Shown here one piece after another: positions 35,882 to 44,415 of a stretch of DNA of 64,000 bases. The stretch is taken from contig JAFOYH010000060.1 in the NCBI GenBank assembly GCA_017391465.1, positions 13,734-77,733 on the forward strand, in the 5' to 3' direction. Numbering within the stretch: the first letter of the stretch is position 1; each line of letters starts with the position of its first letter. The position numbers were made by a program, and so were the translations under genes. Source of the DNA: Lachnospiraceae bacterium (GTDB lineage Bacteria; Bacillota_A; Clostridia; Lachnospirales; Lachnospiraceae). The notes under the pieces are model-generated. The model was not told where the DNA came from. It searched no databases and worked only from the letters and a program-made list of their open reading frames with translations.

Positions 35882-36136
35882 TTATTCTAATGGCTCAAGA
35901 GTTTCAAATGTTTGTGTATTCCACATTTCTATAAGTTTATCCTTGTAATACAGCACAAAATCCTTAACCATCTGTTGTCCCCGAATTGGAATATCCCCTT
36001 CAAACATCTCTCCATCATACAAAGAAAACAAACCACTATACTCTCCATAAATTGCATGAACGTGCGGTGGATTATGTTCTTTTTGTCTTAAGTACATCTT
36101 AATCACAATTCCATAAAAACGTGATATTACTGGCAT
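35882..36136 (-). CDS. DUF4160 domain-containing protein
   Basis: An 84-residue protein with the DUF4160 signature: MPVISRFYGIVIKMY, then HNPPHVHAIYGEY and the final W-containing tail. Histidine-rich HNPPHVH may bind metal or form an active site. It is the first gene of a two-gene unit with the DUF2442/HTH gene. By analogy the pair may be a toxin-antitoxin or stress module; which is toxic is unknown. Confidence 0.85.
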   Translation of the reverse strand: MPVISRFYGIVIKMYLRQKEHNPPHVHAIYGEYSGLFSLYDGEMFEGDIPIRGQQMVKDFVLYYKDKLIEMWNTQTFETLEPLE

Positions 36137-36160
36137 ATATGCACCCCTTTATCTATATAA

Positions 36161-36189
36161 AATATATAGGATATTTCCTATGTTGTCAA
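36161..36189 (-). promoter_or_regulatory. DUF4160 operon promoter with operator in the spacer
   Basis: Minus-strand TTGACA (36184-36189), 17-bp spacer, TATATT (36161-36166). The palindrome ATAGGATATTTCCTAT at 36166-36181 fills the spacer, a classic autoregulation site for an HTH antitoxin. Confidence 0.75.
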
Positions 36190-36305
36190 CATTATAAATC
36201 TTATTTCACTGCGATACAATCATCAAATATCGCAAGATTTGACAATAAAAGACTTGCATATTTCTTTCGAAATAACGTATGTTTCTCCAGGGAAACGCGG
36301 ATTAT

Positions 36306-36716
36306 TCACAGCATAACAATTTCTGAAATATTATCCACAAGCACTTCGGTTCCATCTTCAAAAATCAACAGCTGATGATAGACATCTATCTTCTTCACGC
36401 CCCCTTCCACTGTCACATATTTCCCGCCATCTTTACGACTGTCTTTAACAAAATAAGTGACTTCCACTTCCGGATGCTGATCCAGCAACTCATAAACCAT
36501 GGCTAATTTTTCGTTTAACAACTGGATCTCATTTTCATCAAGTTCAATCTTTTTATCCACCAATCGTTCTGTTTCCTGAATAGCAGCCTTATGTCCGGTC
36601 AATGCTGCAAACGCTGAAAACTGTGCCGCCCGGTCGTGAATGGACATCTGCGGATGTTTTTTTGAAACAGGATGCGGTAATTCAATGATATCGTCGTATT
36701 TATTTGTGTACTTCAT
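36306..36716 (-). CDS. YolD-like family protein
   Basis: Small partner of Y-family polymerases in Firmicutes, 136 residues. The N-terminal HDRAAQFSAFAALTGHKAA is the YolD-family signature of this lineage, followed by a coiled-coil (about 45-80) and a beta-rich C-terminal part with the motif FEDGTEVLVDNISEI. It is 18 bp downstream of the polymerase gene, so co-transcribed under the SOS box at 38317. YolD-like proteins have been proposed to act in a UmuD-like way; the mechanism is unproven. Confidence 0.85.
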   Translation of the reverse strand: MKYTNKYDDIIELPHPVSKKHPQMSIHDRAAQFSAFAALTGHKAAIQETERLVDKKIELDENEIQLLNEKLAMVYELLDQHPEVEVTYFVKDSRKDGGKYVTVEGGVKKIDVYHQLLIFEDGTEVLVDNISEIVML

Positions 36717-36734
36717 CTATATTCCCTCTCATTC

Positions 36735-38258
36735 CTATGCACGATGGCCGCCAATCTGATTATTGCGATCCTGCATAGTTGCACCTTCTTCCAGGTTCAT
36801 CCCTTTTAAAATGGCATTCTTGCCAAACTTCTTCTTAATAGAAATCATCGCCTGCTGCATTCGCTTTTCTTTTTCCATCGCTTCCTTCTCTTCAGCGCGT
36901 CTTTTTTCTTCCATCGCATAATCTGTAAACAGGTCCAATTGTTCATACGTTGATTTTTCCACAACACTGTTTTCATCAATCACACGATTCACGGAAATAG
37001 TCACACGCCGCACAAGAAGTTTCGGATTAATGATCCGGTCATAAAGTTCCATAACTGCATCACACAATAATCGCGATGATGATGTCTTTTTTTTAAGATT
37101 TTGCGTACCATGGGCATGTTTTGGTTTTTTTCGTCCAAAGGCATCCGCTACGACTTCTCCCTTGTAACTTGCACGAAGCTCCGGGTTCGATATATTTTCA
37201 ATGTCATATCCCACCGTAAGTACAATCTGATCCGTCACAAGCCGTTTGTCTACCAAATCCAAAGCCAACGCATCCATCATTTCATGGACAATAAGTCGAG
37301 CCATCTGTGCCGTATAAGGCTGATGAAGCACCTGACCCGAACCAATACTGTTCGTCAAAGGTTTATAAGCCTTAATGTCCGCAATAGTACAAGGTTCCCA
37401 TCCCCAGGCATGATCGATCAAAAGTTCCGCATTGATTCCAAATAATTTATACAACAATTCTTCATTATAATAATCTTCCGGTTTTCCAACCGAACAGCGA
37501 GCAACGTCCCCCATGGTATACAGACCGTTACTCTCCAATTTTCCGGCATAGCCTTTACCCACACGCCAAAAGTCCGTTAGCGGTCTATGGTCCCACAAAA
37601 GTCTTCGATACGTTCGTTCATCCAACTCTGCAATTCGAACCCCATCTTCATCAGGAGCAATATGCTTCGCTACGATATCCATGGCCACCTTGCACAGATA
37701 CAGATTGGTTCCAATACCCGCTGTGGCAGTGATCCCTGTTGTATCCAAAACATCTTTAATGATCTTACGTGCCAGATCATGGGGTGAAAGTTTATAAATT
37801 CCCAGATACGTCGTCACATCCATAAATACCTCATCAATGGAATAGACATGAATATCTTCGGGTGCAATATATTTTAAATAAATATCATAAATCTTCGTAC
37901 TGTATTCCAGATAATAGGCCATACGCGGTGGTGCCGCGATATAATCCAGTTCTAGCTCCGGATGTTTCTCGAGTTTCACTGCATTCGTCGATTTTCCCGA
38001 AAAATCCTGACCGCCATTAGCATAACGACGTTTTCGATTCACTTCACGAACCTTCTGAACCACCTCAAATAAGCGCGCACGCCCAGATATTCCATAGGCT
38101 TTCAGCGCCGGTGTCACTGCCAGACAAATCGTCTTCTCCGTTCGACTGGCATCCGCCACAACCAGATTCGTTGTGAGAGGGTCCAAACCTCTCTCCCGAC
38201 ATTCCACGGAGGCATAAAAAGACTTAAGATCAATAGCAATATAAATATGTTCTGACAT
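36735..38258 (-). CDS. Y-family DNA polymerase (UmuC/UvrX-like)
   Basis: Translesion DNA polymerase, 507 residues from the ATG at 38258 (GGAGGTTATAAG upstream). The catalytic palm begins IAIDLKSFYASVECRERG; the second carboxylate motif is VYSIDEVFMD, where the SIDE quartet is the family signature. A little-finger domain and a highly charged C-terminal tail (KRRAEEKEAMEKEKRMQQ) follow. The YolD gene downstream and the LexA-type box upstream mark it as the SOS-induced type that trades accuracy for bypass. Confidence 0.93.
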   Translation of the reverse strand: MSEHIYIAIDLKSFYASVECRERGLDPLTTNLVVADASRTEKTICLAVTPALKAYGISGRARLFEVVQKVREVNRKRRYANGGQDFSGKSTNAVKLEKHPELELDYIAAPPRMAYYLEYSTKIYDIYLKYIAPEDIHVYSIDEVFMDVTTYLGIYKLSPHDLARKIIKDVLDTTGITATAGIGTNLYLCKVAMDIVAKHIAPDEDGVRIAELDERTYRRLLWDHRPLTDFWRVGKGYAGKLESNGLYTMGDVARCSVGKPEDYYNEELLYKLFGINAELLIDHAWGWEPCTIADIKAYKPLTNSIGSGQVLHQPYTAQMARLIVHEMMDALALDLVDKRLVTDQIVLTVGYDIENISNPELRASYKGEVVADAFGRKKPKHAHGTQNLKKKTSSSRLLCDAVMELYDRIINPKLLVRRVTISVNRVIDENSVVEKSTYEQLDLFTDYAMEEKRRAEEKEAMEKEKRMQQAMISIKKKFGKNAILKGMNLEEGATMQDRNNQIGGHRA

Positions 38259-38304
38259 CTTATAACCTCCTTTAACATTTAAATCCTTCACATACTTTGT
38301 TTAT

Positions 38305-38330
38305 ATTATATCACAGCGAACAAATGTTTG
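38305..38330 (-). promoter_or_regulatory. LexA/SOS box and -10 of the polymerase-YolD operon
   Basis: CGAACAAATGTTTG (38317-38330) has one mismatch to the Gram-positive SOS box CGAAC-N4-GTTCG, and a minus-strand TATAAT lies at 38305-38310. LexA binding would cover the spacer and -35. Confidence 0.8.
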
Positions 38331-38412
38331 CATATTTTTTCTCAAAAAAAGTGCATTCCAAAATCTTACATTTGACTTCGAAACACACTTTTGATCTATT
38401 CTTATTCATCGC

Positions 38413-38847
38413 TTATACAGTTTTTAAATGTTCCTGTAGATTCTTAATGGCTTGCATAAGTATCAGACATTGCTCATCACTCAAACCTTCTCGCATGGCC
38501 TTAATCATCTCCAGATGAAACTCCCTGTGACGTTCATACGCTTTCTTTCCCTTTTCTGCAAGAGAAATCAAAACCACTCTGCGATCCTCTTCACTTCGAG
38601 TACGAATGACATATCCCTTCTTTACGAGATTATTCATGGCGATGGTCAGCGTTCCCACCGTAACCCCAACAAGCTTCGCGATTGAAGACATATTTTTCGG
38701 TTCATCATCCCCAATCGCATCAATAATATGCATATCGTTCATGGAAATTTCTTTAAATTCCTCTCGAATCAAAGAGTTTTCTTCTATTTTTAATGCATGA
38801 TTAAACACGTGTACCAATACTTCATTCAACTGATTATATGAATCCAT
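38413..38847 (-). CDS. MarR family transcriptional regulator
   Basis: A 144-residue winged-helix regulator of the MarR type: DNA-recognition region SIAKLVGVTVGTLTIAMNNLVKKGY, wing RTRSEEDRRVVLISLAEKG (quoted in parts). The N- and C-terminal helices needed for dimerisation are present. It is the last gene after cysK (8 bp gap) and the 39801-40514 gene, so it may regulate this operon or respond to cysteine, sulfide or an envelope signal. Confidence 0.92.
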   Translation of the reverse strand: MDSYNQLNEVLVHVFNHALKIEENSLIREEFKEISMNDMHIIDAIGDDEPKNMSSIAKLVGVTVGTLTIAMNNLVKKGYVIRTRSEEDRRVVLISLAEKGKKAYERHREFHLEMIKAMREGLSDEQCLILMQAIKNLQEHLKTV

Positions 38848-38855
38848 AATCCCCT

Positions 38856-39788
38856 CTACTTTTCTTCAAATAATGGTGTTGAAAAATATCGTTCGGCTGT
38901 ATCCGGGAGTACGGTGACCACCGTTTTCCCCTTGCCCAGTTTTTTCGCCAGTTTCAATGCAGCAGCCACATTTGTTCCACTGGAAATACCGCACATGAGT
39001 CCCTCCAAACGCGCCAGATCTTTCGCAGTCTGAATAGCTTCCTCATCTGTCACCACATAAACATCATCATAAATTTTCTGATTTAAAATCGGAGGAATAA
39101 CTCCGTCACCAATTCCCATCTGCAAATGTGTTCCAACAGTGCCTCCTGCGAGAATGGCTGCATTTTCCGGTTCAACCGCCCAAATCTCCATATCCGGATT
39201 CTGAGCTTTTAACACTTCACCAATACCTGTAATGGTTCCGCCTGTTCCAATACCTGAACAGAATCCATGAATCGGTCCAGCCACCTGTTCCAGAATCTCA
39301 AGTCCCGTATGATGTCTGTGAACCATCGGATTTGCTTCATTTTCAAACTGCTGTGGAACAAATACCCGTTCATCTTCTTCGGCCATTTTCAATGCCTGAC
39401 GAAGGCACTCATCAATACATTCCCCAATATTTCCCGCATCATGGATCAATCGCACTTCTGCGCCATAATGCTGTACCAGTTTTCTTCGTTCTTCACTTAC
39501 AGAATCCGGCATAAAAATTACTGTCTGATATCCCTGAACCGCGCCGATCAAAGCCAGTCCGATTCCCTGATTGCCACTGGTTGGCTCTACAATGATCGTA
39601 TCTTCCTTAATAAGACCTTTTCGTTTTGCGTCTTCAATCATATTAAATGCTGTTCGTGTTTTAATCGAACCACCCACATTCAACCCTTCAAATTTCACCA
39701 GTACCTGTGCACTGTTTTCCGGAACCATGCGATTCAAACGAATCATAGGTGTATGTCCCATTGCTTCTAAAATATTATTATAAATCAT
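38856..39788 (-). CDS. cysK: Cysteine synthase (O-acetylserine sulfhydrylase)
   Basis: PLP enzyme forming cysteine from O-acetylserine and sulfide. The 310 residues have the PLP lysine in GGSIKTRTA, the substrate-binding TSGNQGIGLAL loop, and GTGGTITGIG which grips the cofactor phosphate. The length is normal for CysK. The family motif usually reads VKDR; here IKTR is a small variant. It lies in a three-gene run with a conserved protein upstream and a MarR regulator downstream. Confidence 0.92.
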   Translation of the reverse strand: MIYNNILEAMGHTPMIRLNRMVPENSAQVLVKFEGLNVGGSIKTRTAFNMIEDAKRKGLIKEDTIIVEPTSGNQGIGLALIGAVQGYQTVIFMPDSVSEERRKLVQHYGAEVRLIHDAGNIGECIDECLRQALKMAEEDERVFVPQQFENEANPMVHRHHTGLEILEQVAGPIHGFCSGIGTGGTITGIGEVLKAQNPDMEIWAVEPENAAILAGGTVGTHLQMGIGDGVIPPILNQKIYDDVYVVTDEEAIQTAKDLARLEGLMCGISSGTNVAAALKLAKKLGKGKTVVTVLPDTAERYFSTPLFEEK

Positions 39789-39800
39789 CTGTTTTTCTCC

Positions 39801-40514
39801 TCACTCTAACTTCTTTTCACAATCTATTCCCATCTGTTCAAGATGTTTCCAAAATTCATCTGCTGTTCGACGAACAAATCTATCCAATGATTCCAGATCA
39901 AAAACCGCCATACTTTTCTCATCGCCCATATGGCCGGTTTCACAAATGTGATTCAGCTCTTCAATGACACGTCTTAAATCTTCTGCACACACCTCATCCA
40001 TATTCACATTTTCAAGTCCGGAAAACTCCGGCGGCTCAAGATGATAGCGTTCCACAATCCAATGATTGCTTCGAGTATAATCCCCATAATAGTTCTCCAC
40101 TGTAAAAAACTTTTCAAAAGGAATACGCTTTCCGCTCTGTTTCAATTCAACTTCATAAATTCGTTCCTTACGAGGTTCCGGATGTCCGCCTTTATCTTTA
40201 AATTCCAAAATTGTCGGCCAGTAATCATCCACATAACGTTCATCCAGAAATAAATGTGCATAATATCCCAACACGATTGGTTCATTTAATCGATGTCCAT
40301 ATTTTTGCAAAAAACACGAAAGTTTCGGTGCCCGTGCAATATTTTCCAAACACGTTTCATCCCAAAAATGAGAAATACATTTTTCAATTCCCAGTCGTGT
40401 ATCCGGAAGAAGATTACCCATGAGAAATTCATATCTCCATTTCGAATCCGGCTTATTTTTCATAAAATTCATAATCATAGTCGCTTCCGCAAGATGAATG
40501 ATAAATCCAGGCAT
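39801..40514 (-). CDS. Conserved protein resembling zinc-dependent phospholipase C family
   Basis: A 237-residue cytosolic protein without signal peptide. It begins MPGFIIHLAEATMI and contains MGNLLPDTR, VLGYYAHLFLDERYVDDYW and two late His (HICETGHMGD), a His/Asp pattern loosely similar to the zinc-dependent phospholipase C/S1-P1 class. No catalytic assignment is safe. It is the first gene of a probable operon with cysK and marR, 12 bp before cysK. Confidence 0.55.
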   Translation of the reverse strand: MPGFIIHLAEATMIMNFMKNKPDSKWRYEFLMGNLLPDTRLGIEKCISHFWDETCLENIARAPKLSCFLQKYGHRLNEPIVLGYYAHLFLDERYVDDYWPTILEFKDKGGHPEPRKERIYEVELKQSGKRIPFEKFFTVENYYGDYTRSNHWIVERYHLEPPEFSGLENVNMDEVCAEDLRRVIEELNHICETGHMGDEKSMAVFDLESLDRFVRRTADEFWKHLEQMGIDCEKKLE

Positions 40515-40743
40515 AACGCTCCCTCCTTCATTGAAACTTACTGTTTATCATAACATACTTTAACAAATTTTGATATACAAAGTATCATATTTTCATAAGC
40601 AGGAAATGCCCTTATTCATGAATCATTCAAAAGTTTTATTTTCTTTAAACGCGCAAAAACGCGCAGAATTCCATCTATATAATCTTATTTTTCAGAAAAC
40701 TCCATATATATTCTCTTCATTCCAAACTTTTTTATCAACTATT

Positions 40744-40764
40744 CAAATTGGTCCAACCAATTTG
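40744..40764. promoter_or_regulatory. Perfect LldR/FadR-type operator upstream of larA
   Basis: A 21-bp palindrome with core AATTGGTCCAACCAATT, matching the classic LldR/PdhR operator AATTGGT-N3-ACCAATT exactly. It lies about 86 bp upstream of the predicted larA start site, the same upstream placement as the two related sites of lldP. Confidence 0.8.
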
Positions 40765-40804
40765 TTGAAATTAGATAAATTTTTCGTTAAATAATTAACT
40801 TTTA

Positions 40805-40833
40805 TAGACAACTTGAACAACTCATCATATAAT
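40805..40833 (+). promoter_or_regulatory. larA promoter
   Basis: TAGACA (40805-40810), 17-bp spacer, TATAAT (40828-40833); the leader to the ATG is about 55 nt and ends in AAAGGAGG. Confidence 0.75.
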
Positions 40834-40894
40834 AGACTCAGAAATAAGGGTTTCTAGGTTATATTATTATGTACACGATTTAAAGGAGGACACT

Positions 40895-42193
40895 ATGAAA
40901 ACTATCTTATTGCCTTTTGGCCAGAAAAAACTTGAATTAAATCTTCCGGAAGAAAGAATTGCCGGAATTCTTGAATCTCATGCACATGAGTTTAAAGCAG
41001 TAAAATCCGAATCCGAACTCGTTCGAGAAGCACTTGAAAATCCTATCGATTCTCCAAGATTAAAAGAATTAGTTGTTGGTAAAAATAATGTCGTATTAAT
41101 TGCAAGTGACCATACACGTCCGGTACCAAGTAAAGTTATCCTTCCAGAAATAATGAAAGAAATCGAAGCCGGCAACCCGGATGCAACTTTAACTGTTCTT
41201 ATTGCAACAGGTTTCCACCGTCTTACAACAGAACAGGAAATGATTGATAAGTTTGGCGAAGAAATGTATCATCATCCAAAGATTAAATATGTAATTCATG
41301 ACAGTGGCAAGGAAGAAGATCTCGTTCAGATTGGTATCCTTCCATCCGGCGGAAAATGTATCGTTAATAAAGTAGCCGTTGAAGCAGATTTATTAATTTC
41401 CGAAGGTTTCATTGAGCCACACTTCTTCGCTGGTTTCTCCGGCGGACGTAAGAGTGTTCTTCCTGGTATTTCCAGCCGTACAACTGTACTTGCAAACCAC
41501 TGCTCTAAATTTATTGCAAATCCACACTCTCGTGCAGGTTCTCTTGACAGCAACCTTATGCACCAGGATATGCTTTGGGCAGCACAGACAGCAAAACTTG
41601 AATTTATCTGTAATGTTCTTCTTGATGCAGACAAAAAAGTTATCGCAGCTTACGCAGGCCACTTAAACAATGCGCATAGAAAAGGATGTGCATTCATGAA
41701 TGAACTTGCAGGCGTTAAAGCGGTTCCATCCGACATCGCGATCACAACAAACGGCGGATACCCATTAGACCAGAATATTTATCAGTCTGTAAAAGGTATG
41801 ACAGCAGCAGAAGCTACATGTAACCCAGGCGGTGTTATCATCATCGCATCAAGCTGCAATGATGGTCACGGCGGCGAAGCTTTCTACCGTACATTCGCAG
41901 ACGAACCAGATAATGAAAAGATCATGGCTCAGTTCCTTGCAACCCCTCAGGAAGAAACTATTCCTGATCAGTGGGAATCCCAGATTCTTTGCCGTATACT
42001 CCTTAAACACAAACTCATCATGGTTTCAGATGCTCCAGAACAGATGATTCGTGATATGCATATGGATTATGCCCACAATCTTGACGAAGCAATTGCTATG
42101 GCAGATGCTTATCTTGCAGAACAGGGCAAAACAGATTCTAAGATTACAGTTATCCCAGATGGTATCGCTGTTATTGTTAATCCAGCGGATTAA
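40895..42193 (+). CDS. larA: LarA-family (nickel-dependent lactate racemase-like) protein
   Basis: Interconverts D- and L-lactate in the founding member, using a nickel-pincer cofactor. The 432 residues match the family length. SDHTRPVPS supplies the first catalytic His, and the segment EGFIEPHFFAGFSGGRKSVLPG (quoted in parts: EPHFFAGFSGGRKSVLPG) carries the second His and the cofactor lysine; NHCSKF supplies another ligand. The cofactor-making genes larB, larC and larE are not in the window. Many LarA homologues racemise other 2-hydroxy acids; the lactate reading is supported by the operator shared with the permease at 5068. Confidence 0.88.
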   Translation: MKTILLPFGQKKLELNLPEERIAGILESHAHEFKAVKSESELVREALENPIDSPRLKELVVGKNNVVLIASDHTRPVPSKVILPEIMKEIEAGNPDATLTVLIATGFHRLTTEQEMIDKFGEEMYHHPKIKYVIHDSGKEEDLVQIGILPSGGKCIVNKVAVEADLLISEGFIEPHFFAGFSGGRKSVLPGISSRTTVLANHCSKFIANPHSRAGSLDSNLMHQDMLWAAQTAKLEFICNVLLDADKKVIAAYAGHLNNAHRKGCAFMNELAGVKAVPSDIAITTNGGYPLDQNIYQSVKGMTAAEATCNPGGVIIIASSCNDGHGGEAFYRTFADEPDNEKIMAQFLATPQEETIPDQWESQILCRILLKHKLIMVSDAPEQMIRDMHMDYAHNLDEAIAMADAYLAEQGKTDSKITVIPDGIAVIVNPAD

Positions 42194-42227
42194 TCTGAAT
42201 AAAATCAATATTTTATAATAAAAGTAA

Positions 42228-42287
42228 GGCTCCAGGAGAAATCCTGGAGCCCTCTTTTTATACATAAATGTATAAAAAGAGGGCTCC
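42228..42287 (+). terminator. Overlapping mutually exclusive hairpins after larA
   Basis: Hairpin A: GGCTCCAGGA (42228-42237), GAAA loop, TCCTGGAGCC (42242-42251), followed by TTTTT, a terminator. Hairpin B: a perfect 20-bp stem, 42246-42265 with 42268-42287, that reuses the last six bases of A and hides its T tract. Both cannot form together. Confidence 0.75.
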
Positions 42288-42327
42288 GCTGTAGATGCAC
42301 ACTCGCTTAAGTGTTCCATTTTTCTCT

Positions 42328-43701
42328 CTATGGTCTGTCTTCAAATTCAATATAATCCCTTTCACCCATAATACTCATATATGCCGGACGAATAATCTTA
42401 TCTACATTAACCAATTCTTCGATTCGATGCGCACTCCATCCAACAATACGAGCCATAGCAAAAATTGGTGTATAAAGTTCCAATGGAATGTCCAACATAC
42501 TATAAACAAAGCCGCTATAAAAGTCGACATTGGCACTAACACCTTTATAAATCTTACGTTTATCTGCAATAACTTCCGGTGCCAGACGTTCCACCGCCGA
42601 ATAAATCTTAAAGTCATCCTCACGCCCTTTAGCTCTGGCCAGACGTTCTACGAATCTTTTAAAAATCTGAGCTCTTGGATCGGATAAAGAATACACTGCA
42701 TGTCCCATCCCATAGATCAGCCCTTTCTGATCAAATACCTGCTTATCCAAAAGCTTTCCAAGGTATTCGCGAATTGCGTCTTCATCATCATAATCGTTAA
42801 TATGAGCCTTCAGATCATTCATCATCTCTACGACTTTAATATTGGCACCGCCATGTTTTGGTCCCTTTAAAGAAGATAGTGCCGCTGCAATCACCGAATA
42901 GGTATCTGAACCCGCAGAGGAAACAACACGTGTCGTAAATGTTGAGTTATTACCGCCGCCATGTTCCATATGCAGCACAAGGGCAATATCCAAAACACTG
43001 GCTTCGAGTTCTGTGTATTGTTTATCCGGACGAAGCATGAGAAGAATATTCTCGGCTGTTGATAAATTCTCATTCGGACGATGAATATATAAACTGTCGC
43101 CACATTCATAATGATTGTATGCGTGATAGCCATATACCGCCATCATCGGCAACACACTAATAAGCTGAATGCACTGGCGCAACACATTACTAATTGAATT
43201 ATCTGCCATATAATCATCATACGATGCCAAAGACAAAACACTTTTCGTCATGGAATTCATAATATCCTTTGATGGTGCTTTCATAATGATATCTCGAGTA
43301 AAATTCTTTGGCAAAGTACGGCTTGTACTCAAAACCTGCTTAAATTCCTTAATCTCTTTCTTATTTGGAAGCTTTCCAAACAATAACAAATACGTAATCT
43401 CTTCATAGCCCAGGCACTTCCCTGAAAATCCATGAACCAAATCGTAAATATTATAACCTCGATACCATAACTGACCATCACATGGTGTCTTCACACCATC
43501 AATATATTCAAATGCAATAATCTTCGAAATATGTGTCAGCCCGGAAAGAACTCCATTCCCATTAATATCTCGCAATCCTTTTTTAACACCATACTTCTCA
43601 TAATAACTTTCAGGTACAGTATCCATATTTTCACAAACTTTTCCGTAAATTTCTGTATATTGCGCAAGACTTGTTCTCTCTTTTAAATCCACTGCCAGCA
43701 C
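42328..43701 (-). CDS. gltA: Citrate synthase
   Basis: Condenses acetyl-CoA with oxaloacetate. The 457 residues show EHGGGNNSTFT and GPKHGGANIK with the catalytic histidines, GMGHAVYSLSDPRA near the active site, and the aspartate in NVDFYSGF. The N-terminal about 50 residues form an extension seen in Lachnospiraceae enzymes. It lies 12 bp downstream of a small cysteine-tailed protein in the same direction. In a fermenter it most likely supplies 2-oxoglutarate for glutamate. Confidence 0.94.
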   Translation of the reverse strand: MLAVDLKERTSLAQYTEIYGKVCENMDTVPESYYEKYGVKKGLRDINGNGVLSGLTHISKIIAFEYIDGVKTPCDGQLWYRGYNIYDLVHGFSGKCLGYEEITYLLLFGKLPNKKEIKEFKQVLSTSRTLPKNFTRDIIMKAPSKDIMNSMTKSVLSLASYDDYMADNSISNVLRQCIQLISVLPMMAVYGYHAYNHYECGDSLYIHRPNENLSTAENILLMLRPDKQYTELEASVLDIALVLHMEHGGGNNSTFTTRVVSSAGSDTYSVIAAALSSLKGPKHGGANIKVVEMMNDLKAHINDYDDEDAIREYLGKLLDKQVFDQKGLIYGMGHAVYSLSDPRAQIFKRFVERLARAKGREDDFKIYSAVERLAPEVIADKRKIYKGVSANVDFYSGFVYSMLDIPLELYTPIFAMARIVGWSAHRIEELVNVDKIIRPAYMSIMGERDYIEFEDRP

Positions 43702-43713
43702 CTCCGAAAATTT

Positions 43714-44217
43714 TTATTTTGTTCCACGGCATCCATTGCATGTACTGCAATCCCCACAACCGGCACCCATAACAATATTATCTGTCAGATAATCCACCTG
43801 AATCTCATAATCCTTTAAAGATAACACAAATTTCTGTTCATCGCTGTCGGTCACGCGCAATTCATCTTCATAAAACTGAATTCGAATCGGAACCAAGACA
43901 TTGGCGCCTGTGCCTCTTGGATCCGGACGCCACTGTGCCCCAAATCGGTACATCTCACCCGTTTTGTTTCTGCAGATCAGACCCGTTCCAATCGTACGAA
44001 GTGCTTTAATCCGTCCATTCTCTGTAAGTTCCAATGTTGGTTTATGTTCTTCATCTTTTAGAGGTGTATTATCATATGCAATATATAATCCTGTTTTATG
44101 GGATACAAATACAGGTTCTTCCGGTTCTGCTGCCTTTACTTTTCCATTATCATAATATTCAATCTTTCTCGCCATAATTTCTCCATAAGGAGTATTAATT
44201 TTCTGAATGTTATCCAT
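43714..44217 (-). CDS. Hypothetical protein with cysteine-rich C-terminus
   Basis: A 167-residue soluble protein; the ATG at 44217 is preferred since AAAGGTGG lies 8 nt upstream. I do not recognise the family. The body is beta-rich (YDNGKVKAAEPEEPVFV, LELTENGRIKALRTIGTGL) and the end GAGCGDCSTCNGCRG carries four cysteines, fit for an Fe-S cluster or zinc. It is 12 bp before citrate synthase, suggesting a co-transcribed role in redox or cofactor insertion, which is speculation. Confidence 0.6.
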   Translation of the reverse strand: MDNIQKINTPYGEIMARKIEYYDNGKVKAAEPEEPVFVSHKTGLYIAYDNTPLKDEEHKPTLELTENGRIKALRTIGTGLICRNKTGEMYRFGAQWRPDPRGTGANVLVPIRIQFYEDELRVTDSDEQKFVLSLKDYEIQVDYLTDNIVMGAGCGDCSTCNGCRGTK

Positions 44218-44336
44218 CGTTTTAACCACCTTTCCATAATTTGTAAAATAATATTATACCTTAATTTGATTCATTTAACAATTTTTTATCCGGTAAAAAT
44301 TTTCAATTTTATTGCAAAACATTGATAACTCCTGTA

Positions 44337-44366
44337 TTGACACTCTATTCTCCCATACGATATAAT
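44337..44366 (+). promoter_or_regulatory. prfC promoter
   Basis: TTGACA (44337-44342), 18-bp spacer, TATAAT (44361-44366). Confidence 0.75.
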
Positions 44367-44415
44367 TTAAATTTAGTGACTATATATTGAGATTTAAAAA
44401 TGTGGAGGTATTCCC

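Larger units (their letters stand above)
40515..40894. other. 380-bp intergenic region upstream of larA
   Basis: No gene seen. Besides the operator at 40744-40764 and promoter at 40805-40833, it contains a short GCGC-AAAAA-CGCGC-type stem near 40650. Confidence 0.6.
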
